From JBCDBD01 sp039184335 (lineage in GTDB: Bacteria; Bacteroidota; Bacteroidia; Flavobacteriales; Flavobacteriaceae): DNA of 22,471 nucleotides. The notes below the pieces were generated by a model. It ran no database searches. It had not been told where the DNA came from and worked only from the letters and a program-made list of their open reading frames with translations. Shown here one piece after another: positions 7,230 to 15,524 of the stretch. Position numbers and translations under genes: made by a program. Position 1 is the stretch's first letter. Every line of letters starts with the position of its first letter. The stretch is taken from contig JBCDBD010000042.1 of assembly GCA_039184335.1 (NCBI GenBank), forward strand, positions 1 through 22,471, read 5' to 3'.

Positions 7230-8549
7230 TCAGGTTTTTTGCTTCTTCTTCCTCGCTGCTGGAAATAACACGTTGTTCAATATCAAACGATACCCCGGGG
7301 AGGTGGGGTGCAATTCGAGTTCTGTTTTGGGATCGCCCACCCGATGCTGATAATCTTCTGGATCGTGCCCTCCATAAAAAGTAAAGAAGCCTTTCCCTTT
7401 GATCCCATGTACATAACGGGCCTCTCCATTAAGGCGGCACTCGCCCAATACCATTACCGTAGGTTTTATTTGGTTTCGGGTGAATGAGGTCGTTTGGCCC
7501 ATAAAGCCCTTGACCAAAGTAGTATGGTTTTGGGTAAGCATGGTCGGTACAGGATCCCATTTGGCCGAGAACTCCATCAGCGAAAAATAATCCGATTCAC
7601 GGGGTACCTTTCGTTTTGCAGTCATGTCAATGGATGAAAACTCGTAACGAAGTGGGTTTCGCTCCAAGATAAAGTTGTTGAAGGCAAAAGTTCGTGAAAA
7701 GTCCAACTTTCCTTGATAATTCGCATCTGATGGGTCACCATCGAACATGGGCTCACAAATATCGACCCCACTAGCAGCTAGGGCAATATCAAAACTATCT
7801 GTTGCCGAGCACATCGCAAACATAAAACCGCCCCCAATGACATATCTGCGAATCTTCTCAGCGACCGCCCCCTTTTGATCAGAAACTTTGTCATAGCCCA
7901 ATTTCGCTGCACGTTCTTCAGCCAATCGCTTTCCTTCAATGTACCAAGGTGCTGCACGATAGGCACCATAAAACTTACCGAATTGCCCTGTAAAATCTTC
8001 ATGGTGCAGGTGCAACCAATCGTACAGTGCCAATTTATCCTCTAAAACCTCCTCATCATATATGGTCACATACGGAATTTCGGCATAGGTGAGCACCATA
8101 GTGACCGCATCGTCCCATGGCTGGTTGTCTTTTGGGGAATACACTGCTATTTTCGGGGCCTTTTCCAAAATCACGGCATCTTGGTTTTGAGACGGACTAC
8201 TGATTTCATCTAAAATAGCTTCAGCCTGCACATCAGACAATACCTCAAACGAAACACCCCGAATCTGACATTCTTTACGAATGGAATCTCCATCAGGCAA
8301 AAGGAAAGCACCGCCGCGATAGTTGAGCAACCATTGCACCTTCTGTTGCTTGGTCAACACCCAATAAGTGATGCCGTATGCCTTTAAATGGTTTTCTTGG
8401 CTCTCTGCATCCATAGGAACCAAGATGACCGAGGCAGAAATTGAAAAAGAAAATATCAGGCAAAAAAATAAAGTTAAGAGAGCGCTTCTAACATGTGTTA
8501 GCGACCATTGTAATTTAGAAAGGAATATCGTTATGCTCTTCAGAATCAT
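7230..8549 (-). CDS. Exported conserved protein (often mislabelled AsnB)
   Basis: A 439-aa protein of a flavobacterial family that I recall being labelled 'asparagine synthetase B'. I see none of the features of AsnB: no N-terminal Cys glutaminase domain and no SGGxDS ATP loop. Instead there is an N-terminal hydrophobic segment (about 23-41) followed by SASVILVPMDAES, which suggests export. Segments such as IAVYSPKDNQPWDDAVTMVL (about 134-153), GGGFMFAMCSATDSFD (elbow-like Cys) and GKGFFTFYGGHDPED resemble class I glutamine-amidotransferase/ThuA-like folds. That is inference. The start ATG lies 35 nt inside the dnaB end; a later ATG would remove the signal sequence. The C-terminus is basic (AARKKKQKT). 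Function unknown. Confidence 0.8.
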   Translation of the reverse strand: MILKSITIFLSKLQWSLTHVRSALLTLFFCLIFSFSISASVILVPMDAESQENHLKAYGITYWVLTKQQKVQWLLNYRGGAFLLPDGDSIRKECQIRGVSFEVLSDVQAEAILDEISSPSQNQDAVILEKAPKIAVYSPKDNQPWDDAVTMVLTYAEIPYVTIYDEEVLEDKLALYDWLHLHHEDFTGQFGKFYGAYRAAPWYIEGKRLAEERAAKLGYDKVSDQKGAVAEKIRRYVIGGGFMFAMCSATDSFDIALAASGVDICEPMFDGDPSDANYQGKLDFSRTFAFNNFILERNPLRYEFSSIDMTAKRKVPRESDYFSLMEFSAKWDPVPTMLTQNHTTLVKGFMGQTTSFTRNQIKPTVMVLGECRLNGEARYVHGIKGKGFFTFYGGHDPEDYQHRVGDPKTELELHPTSPGYRLILNNVLFPAARKKKQKT

Positions 8550-10065
8550 CGCTGTTATTCATGGTGCTACCAAAAGCTTCATCGGCATTCGGTAAGTCTT
8601 TGGTCAAAAATGGATTTTCATCAGCTGCATTCATCTTTGATTGAAATTCAAATGGCAGATCAAAGTCATCTAAATTATCAAATTTACCCAGAGCACCAAT
8701 AAACTTTAACCTAACATTATCCAATCCCCCATTTCGGTGTTTGGCCACAATGAATTCTGCCTGACCTTGTGTAGGGGTACGCTCTTCATCGTCCCATTCG
8801 TCAATTTTATAGTATTCAGGGCGATAAATAAAAGAAACGATGTCAGCATCTTGCTCTATGGCACCTGACTCGCGTAAGTCAGACAGTATGGGGCGCTTGC
8901 TGCCCCCACGTGTTTCAACGGCACGTGATAACTGTGACAGCGCAATCACAGGCACGTTCAATTCTTTGGCCAAGGCCTTGAGGTTTCTTGAAATGGTTGA
9001 TATTTCTTGTTCACGATTTCCCCCTTTTTGGCTGGCACCTGATGTCATCAACTGTAAGTAATCGATAATGATCAGTTTTATCTGGTGTTGTGATGCCAAT
9101 CGTCGTGCCTTCGCCCTAAGGTCGAATATCGATAATGATGGGGTATCATCAATAAAGAGTGGTGCACTTTCCAATGCCTTGACCTTGACATTCAACTGTT
9201 CCCACTCATGTTTTTCCAATCGGCCTGTACGCAACTTCTCTGAAGAAAGTCCTGTTTCAGAAGAGATCAGACGGGTAATCAGCTGTACCGAAGACATTTC
9301 AAGTGAAAAAAAGGCCACAGGTATTTCAGAATTGACCGCAATATTACGGGCCATTGAGAGTACCAGTGCTGTTTTGCCCATACCAGGACGTGCTGCTATA
9401 ATGATCAAATCACTGGGTTGCCAACCTGATGTAAGCTTATCAACCTTGTCAAAACCTGAGGGTATGCCACTCAGCCCTTCTTTATTTGCTATTTCTTCAA
9501 TGCGTTTCTTGGCTTGGATCACCAAGTTCTGTGCAGTCTCTGCAGATCGTTTCAGATTGCCTTGGGTCACCTCATAGAGTTTTGCCTCGGCAGTATCCAA
9601 TAAGTCAAAGACATCGGCAGAATCACTGTAGGCATCCTCTATGATCTCATTTGATATTTTAATCAGGGTACGCTGAATATATTTCTGTAGAATAATTCGT
9701 GCATGGAACTCGATATGGGCCGATGAGGCCACTTTTTGGGTCAATTTTATCAAATAAAAATCCCCTCCGACCGCTTCTAACCGCCCCTCTTTCTTCAATT
9801 GCGCAGAAACGGTTAATAAATCCACTGGTTCAGAGGATTCGAACAATTTGAAGATAGCCTCATACACATAACGATGTGTTTCTTTGTAAAAAACATCAGG
9901 GTGCAAAATGTCAATGACCTCATCGACACCTTTTTTGTCAATCATCATTGCACCAAGCACAACCTCTTCTAAATCAACAGATTGAGGTGGTATTTTACCT
10001 CGTTCCAAATTGATTAGGGTTGATTTGTCCACTCTGCGGCCTACAATCGGGCTGGGTTTCTCCAT
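8515..10065 (-). CDS. dnaB: Replicative DNA helicase DnaB
   Basis: Hexameric 5'-3' helicase that unwinds DNA ahead of the replisome. The N-terminal primase-interacting domain starts with PPQSVDLEEVVLGAMM (about 26-41). The RecA-like ATPase domain has Walker A ARPGMGKTAL (225-234), Walker B LIIIDYLQLM (331-340, D335), the SLEM segment and the QLSRAVETR arginine region. At 516 aa it is ordinary for Bacteroidota, with an acidic tail ending in DIPF, and there is no intein. Its 3' end overlaps the next gene by 35 nt, so the two are probably co-transcribed. Upstream lies a 167-bp spacer with DnaA-box-like repeats. Confidence 0.97.
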   Translation of the reverse strand: MEKPSPIVGRRVDKSTLINLERGKIPPQSVDLEEVVLGAMMIDKKGVDEVIDILHPDVFYKETHRYVYEAIFKLFESSEPVDLLTVSAQLKKEGRLEAVGGDFYLIKLTQKVASSAHIEFHARIILQKYIQRTLIKISNEIIEDAYSDSADVFDLLDTAEAKLYEVTQGNLKRSAETAQNLVIQAKKRIEEIANKEGLSGIPSGFDKVDKLTSGWQPSDLIIIAARPGMGKTALVLSMARNIAVNSEIPVAFFSLEMSSVQLITRLISSETGLSSEKLRTGRLEKHEWEQLNVKVKALESAPLFIDDTPSLSIFDLRAKARRLASQHQIKLIIIDYLQLMTSGASQKGGNREQEISTISRNLKALAKELNVPVIALSQLSRAVETRGGSKRPILSDLRESGAIEQDADIVSFIYRPEYYKIDEWDDEERTPTQGQAEFIVAKHRNGGLDNVRLKFIGALGKFDNLDDFDLPFEFQSKMNAADENPFLTKDLPNADEAFGSTMNNSDDSEEHNDIPF

Positions 10066-10070
10066 GAATG

Positions 10071-10078
10071 CGAAAGTA
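10071..10078 (-). promoter_or_regulatory. Possible dnaB -7 element
   Basis: Read leftwards this is TACTTTCG, one base off TAnnTTTG, only 5 nt upstream of the dnaB ATG at 10065. If used, the message would be almost leaderless. No clear -33 TTG is visible at the expected distance. Confidence 0.3.
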
Positions 10079-10118
10079 TGGAATTAACCTTAAGTTAACT
10101 TTAATTTTCACTCCCGTG

Positions 10119-10206
10119 ATTTCCACAGGTGTTCAACAAAAGTACTGTTGATAACTAAGAAAAGCTGTTAATAAACCAAAAAATCAGAAAAGTATGACGT
10201 TGATAA
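10119..10206. promoter_or_regulatory. Cluster of DnaA-box-like repeats upstream of dnaB
   Basis: The spacer holds TGTTGATAA (10146-10154; its complement TTATCAACA is 8/9 to the DnaA box TTATCCACA), TGTTAATAA (10166-10174, 7/9), CGTTGATAA (10198-10206, 7/9) and ATTTCCACA (10119-10127, 7/9, other orientation). There is also a palindromic TGTTCAACA (10130-10138). The first three share orientation. The surroundings are AT-rich, with AAGTTAACTT (10092-10101) nearby. They could be DnaA sites controlling dnaB, or part of a small origin. Chance matches in AT-rich DNA are possible. Confidence 0.35.
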
Positions 10207-10232
10207 ATTTTCTAAAAACAGAAATATCAGGT

Positions 10233-11186
10233 TCATCCGTCATATACACCCATATTGGCATATTTTTCCATCCGATTTTTCACCAAATCTTTTGGTGATA
10301 ACTTTTTCAGTTCCTCGTAATGCCCGGCGATTTTGGTTTTCACCGTATCAAAGGTCTTTTCACGATTGCTATGTGCCCCCCCTAAAGGTTCACGAACAAT
10401 TTCGTCGATCAGTTTCAGCTTTTTCATATCGGTGGCAGTTAACTTAAGTGCTTCAGCGGCTTGCTCCTTATACTCCCAACTACGCCATAGAATAGATGAA
10501 CAGGATTCTGGCGAAATCACAGAATACCAAGTGTTTTCGAGCATTAAGACCTTGTCACCCACTCCAATACCCAGGGCACCCCCTGACGCGCCTTCGCCGA
10601 TTATCACAACGATAATGGGCACTTTGAGCCTTGTCATTTCCAAAATATTCCGTGCTATGGCTTCACCTTGACCGCGCTCTTCAGCCTCAATCCCTGGGTA
10701 TGCACCCGGGGTATCAATAAAACTGACCACAGGTAGCCCAAATTTTTCGGCAGAACGCATCAACCGTAAGGCCTTTCGATACCCTTCAGGATTGGCCATA
10801 CCGAAATTTCGGTACTGTCTTGTCTTTGTGTTATAGCCTTTTTGCTGCCCAATGAACATGTAGCTCTGGTCCCCTATCTTTCCCAGACCGCCAATCATTG
10901 CCTTATCATCTTTCACATTTCTATCGCCATGAAGCTCTAAAAATGTATCACCGCAAATCGCATTGATATAGTCTAAGGTGTAGGGACGATTCGGGTGCCT
11001 TGATAATTGCACCCGTTGCCACGCAGAAAGGTTCTTATAGATGTCTTTTCGCGTTTCAGCCAGTTTTTTTTCAATCTGTAGACAGGTTTCTGTGACATCC
11101 ACTTCGCTTTCTTCCCCAATGACCATGCATTTTTGAAGCTGTTCTTCAAGTTCTTTGATGGGAAGTTCAAAATCTAAATATTCCAT
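10233..11186 (-). CDS. accA: Acetyl-CoA carboxylase carboxyltransferase subunit alpha
   Basis: With AccD, this subunit transfers the carboxyl group from biotin-AccB to acetyl-CoA, giving malonyl-CoA for fatty-acid synthesis. The crotonase-fold landmarks are all present: SRHPNRPYTLDYI, ELHGDR, GMANPEGYRKALRLM, FIDTPGAYPG and GEGASGGALGIGVGD. The frame is open to an ATG at 11249, but that extension is not family-like and spans the predicted promoter. The ATG at 11186 (MEYLDFELPIKELE) gives 317 aa, exactly the usual AccA length. It has its own promoter but follows the permease gene in the same direction by 98 nt. Confidence 0.97.
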   Translation of the reverse strand: MEYLDFELPIKELEEQLQKCMVIGEESEVDVTETCLQIEKKLAETRKDIYKNLSAWQRVQLSRHPNRPYTLDYINAICGDTFLELHGDRNVKDDKAMIGGLGKIGDQSYMFIGQQKGYNTKTRQYRNFGMANPEGYRKALRLMRSAEKFGLPVVSFIDTPGAYPGIEAEERGQGEAIARNILEMTRLKVPIIVVIIGEGASGGALGIGVGDKVLMLENTWYSVISPESCSSILWRSWEYKEQAAEALKLTATDMKKLKLIDEIVREPLGGAHSNREKTFDTVKTKIAGHYEELKKLSPKDLVKNRMEKYANMGVYDG

Positions 11187-11220
11187 ATCACTAAAATTGG
11201 GGTACTTTTTATCGTGGGCA

Positions 11221-11228
11221 CAAATATA
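11221..11228 (-). promoter_or_regulatory. accA -7 promoter element
   Basis: Read leftwards this is TATATTTG, a perfect TAnnTTTG. It is 34 nt upstream of the chosen accA ATG, giving a leader of roughly 28 nt. A TTTATG around 11256-11251 could be a weak -33 element. The upstream in-frame ATG at 11249 lies before this element, which supports the later start. Confidence 0.6.
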
Positions 11229-11284
11229 AAACTTTACTACATACTGCATTCATAAAGCTCCGTTTTGATGTAAAATGTAAGGTA

Positions 11285-12367
11285 CTATCGCTTTGCTTTT
11301 TGAAGCAGGTATATGCCGAGAGATCCAAAAATCAAATTTGGAATGATGACCGCCAATAAGGGTGAAAAACCAGATTGTTCTGCCAAGGTGCCAAATACCT
11401 TATCGAAAAAAATAAAGATAAAGGCGATTCCAATACCAAATGCCAAGTTGATGCCCATGCCCCCCCTTCGCCTTACCGATGATACGGCTACAGCGGTAAT
11501 AGTGAGTACAAAAGCTGCTAATGGCAAGGCCCATCTTTTATATTTTACCAAGACATAGGTGTTGATATTTGATGCCCCTTTGCGTTTCTGGTCTTCGATA
11601 AATGCATTCAACTCGAAAAGGTTCTTGGTATCGGCCACATAGGAAACTGGGGTCAAATCATCAATTTGAAAGCTGAACAAGGTATCTAACCTTCGCTTGT
11701 TTTCAACAATTTCCTTACCCGGTCTGATCTTACGTTTTGAGTATGATGTAAGCCGGTACATGCTATCTTTGGGCACCCATCGAATGTTGGATGCAGAAAT
11801 CTTATAATCCAATTTTTCATCTTCAGTAAAATGTTCATAGGTAAAATTATAACCTATTTGACGTACTGGATCAAAGCTGCTCACATAGATGTAGTCATTC
11901 TCATTCAACTGATTGAAAATATTGGTCGTCTGCCTTAGGTTTTTGCCTTTTTTAAAATACGTATACTCAAACTCATTGTACCCCATACTGGCGTACGGTA
12001 CTATGAACATACCCATCAAAAAAATCAGCAATGCCACTAAAGTGGCCCCAATCAAATAGGGCCTTAAAAAACGCCAATACGAAACACCAGAGCTCAAAAT
12101 AGCCACTATCTCTGTATTACTAGCCAATTTTGAGGTAAAAAAAATAATGGAAAGAAAAAGAAAAATAGGGATGAGCAAATACCCAATGACCAACGTGAAA
12201 TTCCCATAAAATACGATGACTTCGCCCAAAGGGGCCTCATTATCAATAATCTTACCTATCTTCTCGGCCAAATTGGCCATGATACCAATAGGCACAAACA
12301 ATAGAATCATCCCCAAAAAAGTGAACAAATAGCGCTTTAGAATGTATTTATCAAGAATGCTCAACAT
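11285..12367 (-). CDS. LptF/LptG (YjgP/YjgQ) family permease
   Basis: Inner-membrane component of the LptB2FG transporter that extracts lipopolysaccharide and feeds it to the LptC/A bridge. The 360 aa show the expected topology: three N-terminal membrane segments (about 12-32, 52-75, 100-125), a large periplasmic beta-jellyroll (about 135-265), and three C-terminal segments (about 270-350). The N-terminal LDKYILKRYLFTFLGM is the family hallmark. Whether it is LptF or LptG cannot be decided here; the neighbouring tgt is a common companion of lptG in this phylum, as I recall. The first in-frame codon is GTG at 12370, but ATG at 12367 overlaps the tgt TGA by one base (TGATG), so I use it. Confidence 0.9.
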   Translation of the reverse strand: MLSILDKYILKRYLFTFLGMILLFVPIGIMANLAEKIGKIIDNEAPLGEVIVFYGNFTLVIGYLLIPIFLFLSIIFFTSKLASNTEIVAILSSGVSYWRFLRPYLIGATLVALLIFLMGMFIVPYASMGYNEFEYTYFKKGKNLRQTTNIFNQLNENDYIYVSSFDPVRQIGYNFTYEHFTEDEKLDYKISASNIRWVPKDSMYRLTSYSKRKIRPGKEIVENKRRLDTLFSFQIDDLTPVSYVADTKNLFELNAFIEDQKRKGASNINTYVLVKYKRWALPLAAFVLTITAVAVSSVRRRGGMGINLAFGIGIAFIFIFFDKVFGTLAEQSGFSPLLAVIIPNLIFGSLGIYLLQKAKR

Positions 12368-13497
12368 CACAGTCTTTTATCCATTTGTTTGACCATTTGG
12401 TGCTTCCACTCATAAAAATCACCTGCTAAAATACGTGCTCTTGCCTTTTTGACCAACCACATATAGAATCCCAGATTATGTATGGTCGCTATTTGTTTGC
12501 CCAAATATTCATTGGCAGCAAATAAGTGTCTCAAATAGGCTTTTGAGTATTCGGTATCAACAAAGGTGATCCCCATCTCATCTAATGGTGAAAAATCAGA
12601 CTCCCATTTTTTGTTCTTAATGTTAATGGTGCCGTGCGCGGTGAACAACATTCCATTTCTAGCATTTCGGGTGGGCATCACACAGTCAAACATATCAATG
12701 CCAAGTGCAATATTTTCTAAAATGTTGATGGGGGTGCCCACTCCCATCAAGTACCTGGGTTTGCTTTCAGGAAGTATGTTACAGACCAATTCTGACATTT
12801 CGTACATCTCTTCGGCCGGTTCCCCGACCGAAAGTCCACCAATGGCATTACCCGCTGCCGCTATTGAAGCAATATATTCCGCAGATTGTTTTCGCAGGTC
12901 TTTATATGTCGATCCCTGTACTATGGGAAAAAATGCTTGGGAATACCCATATTGTAAAGGAATTTTTTCAAGGTGCGCAACACATCTGTCCAACCAGCGA
13001 TGGGTCAAGTGCATCGAACGTTCTGCATAGCCGTGGTCACAGGGGTATGGAGTACACTCATCAAAGGCCATGATAATATCGGCGCCTATCACACGCTGTA
13101 TTTCCATAACCCGTTCAGGGGTAAAAAAGTGGTGTGACCCGTCAATATGCGATTTAAAATTAACACCTTCTTCGTTGATCTTACGATTGTCTGAAAGGGA
13201 GTAAACTTGATATCCACCGCTATCGGTCAAGATATTACGGTCCCAGCCCATAAATTTGTGCAGGCCGCCTGCCTGTTGCAATATGGTTGTACTGGGCCTG
13301 AGGTAAAGATGATAGGTGTTGCCCAAAATGATATCTGGGTCGATATCGTTCCGCAATTCACGTTGGTGTACTCCTTTCACCGTGGCTACCGTACCCACTG
13401 GCATAAAAATTGGGGTCGCTATAGTACCATGATCTGTAGTTATTGCCCCTGCCCTAGCCTTGGTATGGACATCCTTATGTGCTAATGTGAATTTCAA
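12367..13497 (-). CDS. tgt: tRNA-guanine transglycosylase (zinc cysteines absent)
   Basis: Exchanges guanine-34 for preQ1 in GUN-anticodon tRNAs, the key step of queuosine formation. In the 376-aa form, D92 (in LTDSGGYQ) and nucleophile D271 (FDCVMPTRNARNG) are present. The usual C-x-C-x2-C zinc site between PLD and YSxAYLxHL is replaced by EMGITFVDTE, giving G, T and D at the cysteine positions; the histidine in ATIHNL remains. Start: an ATG at 13527 lies upstream of the TATATTTG -7 element (13522-13515) and so cannot be in a message from it. TTG at 13497 gives the usual flavobacterial start (M)KFTLAHKD and is preferred. It ends in a one-base overlap with the permease gene. Confidence 0.93.
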   Translation of the reverse strand: MKFTLAHKDVHTKARAGAITTDHGTIATPIFMPVGTVATVKGVHQRELRNDIDPDIILGNTYHLYLRPSTTILQQAGGLHKFMGWDRNILTDSGGYQVYSLSDNRKINEEGVNFKSHIDGSHHFFTPERVMEIQRVIGADIIMAFDECTPYPCDHGYAERSMHLTHRWLDRCVAHLEKIPLQYGYSQAFFPIVQGSTYKDLRKQSAEYIASIAAAGNAIGGLSVGEPAEEMYEMSELVCNILPESKPRYLMGVGTPINILENIALGIDMFDCVMPTRNARNGMLFTAHGTINIKNKKWESDFSPLDEMGITFVDTEYSKAYLRHLFAANEYLGKQIATIHNLGFYMWLVKKARARILAGDFYEWKHQMVKQMDKRL

Positions 13498-13514
13498 CCC
13501 AATGATTAAAGCCG

Positions 13515-13522
13515 CAAATATA
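13515..13522 (-). promoter_or_regulatory. tgt -7 promoter element
   Basis: Read leftwards this is TATATTTG, a perfect TAnnTTTG, about 18 nt upstream of the TTG start. The expected -33 element is unclear; a TTG at 13540-13538 is only 15 nt upstream. It rules out the longer reading of tgt if it is the active promoter. Confidence 0.55.
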
Positions 13523-13608
13523 ACCAACTCGCTTTCACAATATACTTAACAAAAAAATAAAGTTATGATACGTCTAAATGCTTTGGCCAAATAATCTAAA
13601 GCGGTAGC

Positions 13609-13639
13609 TTGTATACCAACTATAATGCAGTTACTTTTG
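13609..13639 (+). promoter_or_regulatory. Transketolase operon promoter
   Basis: TTG at 13609-13611, 20 nt spacer, TACTTTTG at 13632-13639, which fits TAnnTTTG exactly. The ATG of the transketolase N-terminal subunit is 22 nt downstream, so the leader is short. It has the same TTG-N20 geometry as the thrS promoter. Confidence 0.65.
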
Positions 13640-13661
13640 ACAATATCTTAAACTTAAACGG

Positions 13662-14507
13662 ATGGCACGTATTCAAGAACTGCAGGATCTGGTCGTACAG
13701 GTCCGCAGAGATATTTTAAGAATGGTACACCGCGTAAATTCAGGACACCCTGGAGGCTCTTTGGGTTGTACTGAATTTTTTGTGGCCCTGTACAATGAAG
13801 TCATGGAGTTAAAAGATGGATTTGATATGGATGGCAAGGGAGAAGACATCTTCTTTTTATCGAATGGCCATATCTCCCCTGTCTTTTACAGTGTACTCGC
13901 TCGTAGGGGGTACTTTTCTCTTGAAGAACTGAATACTTTTAGACTTATCGATTCCCGTTTGCAGGGGCATCCGACCACACATGAAGGGCTTCCTGGTGTA
14001 CGGGTTGCCTCAGGCTCTTTAGGGCAGGGCATGTCTGTAGCCATAGGTGCTGCCCAAGCAAAAAAACTGAATGGCGATTCCTACTTGGTATATAGTTTGC
14101 ACGGTGATGGAGAGCTTCAAGAGGGGCAGAACTGGGAAGCAATTATGTATGCTGCCGGCAATCAAGTGGACAATCTGATTGCTACTGTAGACCGAAATGG
14201 ACAGCAAATAGATGGTGCCACCGAAGATGTGCTCCCTTTAGGTGATGTAGCTGAAAAATTTCGAGTCTTTGGCTGGGATGTTTTGGAAATAGAGAACGGC
14301 AACGACCTGAACCAGGTCATTGCTGGTTTAAATGAAGCCAAATCAAGAACAGGAAAGGGCAAACCCATATGTATAGTGATGACCACAGAAATGGGCAACG
14401 GAGTCGATTTCATGATGCATACCCATGCCTGGCACGGCAAAGCCCCCAATGATGAGCAATTGAAAACCGCATTGGCACAAAATCCAGAAACGCTAGGGGA
14501 CTATTAA
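13662..14507 (+). CDS. Transketolase, N-terminal (TPP-binding) subunit
   Basis: The first half of a split transketolase, which moves two-carbon units between sugar phosphates in the pentose phosphate pathway. It carries the thiamine diphosphate pyrophosphate-binding motif, from GDGELQEG (148-155) to N179 (NGQQIDG). It also has SGHPGGSLGCTEFF near the N-terminus and HTHAWHGKAPN near the C-terminus. The 281 aa are normal for the split form. The C-terminal subunit follows after 19 nt. Two-gene transketolases are common in Bacteroidota. Confidence 0.94.
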   Translation: MARIQELQDLVVQVRRDILRMVHRVNSGHPGGSLGCTEFFVALYNEVMELKDGFDMDGKGEDIFFLSNGHISPVFYSVLARRGYFSLEELNTFRLIDSRLQGHPTTHEGLPGVRVASGSLGQGMSVAIGAAQAKKLNGDSYLVYSLHGDGELQEGQNWEAIMYAAGNQVDNLIATVDRNGQQIDGATEDVLPLGDVAEKFRVFGWDVLEIENGNDLNQVIAGLNEAKSRTGKGKPICIVMTTEMGNGVDFMMHTHAWHGKAPNDEQLKTALAQNPETLGDY

Positions 14508-14526
14508 TTCTTAAGGAAAAAACAAA

Positions 14527-15480
14527 ATGACAACATACACAGACCAAGGAAAACAAGATACCCGAAGTGGCTATGGTGCCGGTATGACCGAGTTGGGCCG
14601 TACCAATGCTAATGTGGTGGCACTTTGCGCCGATTTGGTCGGTTCACTAAAGATAGATACGTTTATCAAGGAGAATCCTGATCGGTTCTTTCAAGTAGGC
14701 ATTGCCGAAGCCAACATGATGGGCATGGCTGCAGGGCTTACCATTGGAGGAAAGATTCCATTTGCCTCCACTTTTGCCAATTTTGCCACGGGCAGGGTCT
14801 ACGATCAAATACGACAGTCCATCGCCTATTCAGGAAAAAATGTCAAAATATGTGCCTCCCATGCTGGGCTGACATTGGGGGAAGATGGTGCTACCCATCA
14901 AATTTTAGAGGACATTGGGATGATGAAAATGTTACCGGGCATGACCGTTATTAATCCATGTGATTTCAATCAGACCAAAGCGGCAACCATAGCCATCGCG
15001 GAACATCCGGGTCCTGTTTACCTTCGTTTTGGAAGACCGAAAGTGCCCAATTTTACACCGGTGGACCAAAAATTTGACATCGGAAAAGCGCTTTTGCTGA
15101 ATGAGGGTACAGATGTGACCATTATAGCCACTGGCCATTTGGTATGGCAATCGCTCTTAGCGGCCGAAAACTTGGAAAACCAGGGCATTTCTACCGAAGT
15201 CATCAACATACATACCATAAAGCCCCTTGATGAAGAAGCCATTCTAGACTCTGTAAAGAAAACAGGATGCGTCGTAACTGCAGAAGAGCATAATTATTTG
15301 GGTGGTTTGGGCGAAAGCGTTGCTAGAACCTTGACCGGGCACCGTCCAGCACCACAAGAATTCGTGGCCACACACGACACCTTTGGTGAAAGCGGTACCC
15401 CTGAACAACTAATGGACAAGTATGGGTTGAACAATAAAGCCATAGAAGCAGCCGTTTTAAGAGTGTTGAAAAGAAAATAA
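14527..15480 (+). CDS. Transketolase, C-terminal (pyrimidine-binding) subunit
   Basis: The second half of the split transketolase: the pyrimidine-binding domain plus the C-terminal domain. The catalytic glutamate that activates the TPP aminopyrimidine is E61 in QVGIAEANMMGMAAG. Substrate-site features include FGRPKVPNF and EEHNYLGGLGE. It is 317 aa, with conserved C-terminal TFGESGTPEQLMDKYGL. It is co-transcribed with the N-terminal subunit, and together they should form an alpha2beta2 enzyme. It could be confused with the DXS or pyruvate dehydrogenase E1-beta families, but the N-terminal partner settles it. Confidence 0.93.
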   Translation: MTTYTDQGKQDTRSGYGAGMTELGRTNANVVALCADLVGSLKIDTFIKENPDRFFQVGIAEANMMGMAAGLTIGGKIPFASTFANFATGRVYDQIRQSIAYSGKNVKICASHAGLTLGEDGATHQILEDIGMMKMLPGMTVINPCDFNQTKAATIAIAEHPGPVYLRFGRPKVPNFTPVDQKFDIGKALLLNEGTDVTIIATGHLVWQSLLAAENLENQGISTEVINIHTIKPLDEEAILDSVKKTGCVVTAEEHNYLGGLGESVARTLTGHRPAPQEFVATHDTFGESGTPEQLMDKYGLNNKAIEAAVLRVLKRK

Positions 15481-15524
15481 TACAGGGTAAACCTTATTTT
15501 CAACATTCTAAACGAAACACATCT

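Noticed and set aside
7230..8549. Asparagine synthetase B
   Set aside because: None of the AsnB motifs (N-terminal Cys, SGGxDS) is present and the N-terminus looks like an export signal.
9068..9577. Open frame of 169 codons on the plus strand inside dnaB
   Set aside because: It lies entirely antisense to conserved dnaB sequence and shows no recognisable protein motif, so it is a frame shadow.
10207..10232. Terminator for accA (TTTCT/AGAAA hairpin at 10209-10224)
   Set aside because: Only 5 bp, AT-only apart from one pair, and no clean T-run in the accA direction; too weak to list.
12566..13030. Open frame of 154 codons antisense to tgt
   Set aside because: Fully within a conserved enzyme gene on the other strand; the translation looks like a shadow with no family features.
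13662..15480. Two transketolase genes as a broken single gene
   Set aside because: Each half is a complete domain with its own start and stop and conserved ends; two-subunit transketolases are normal in this phylum.
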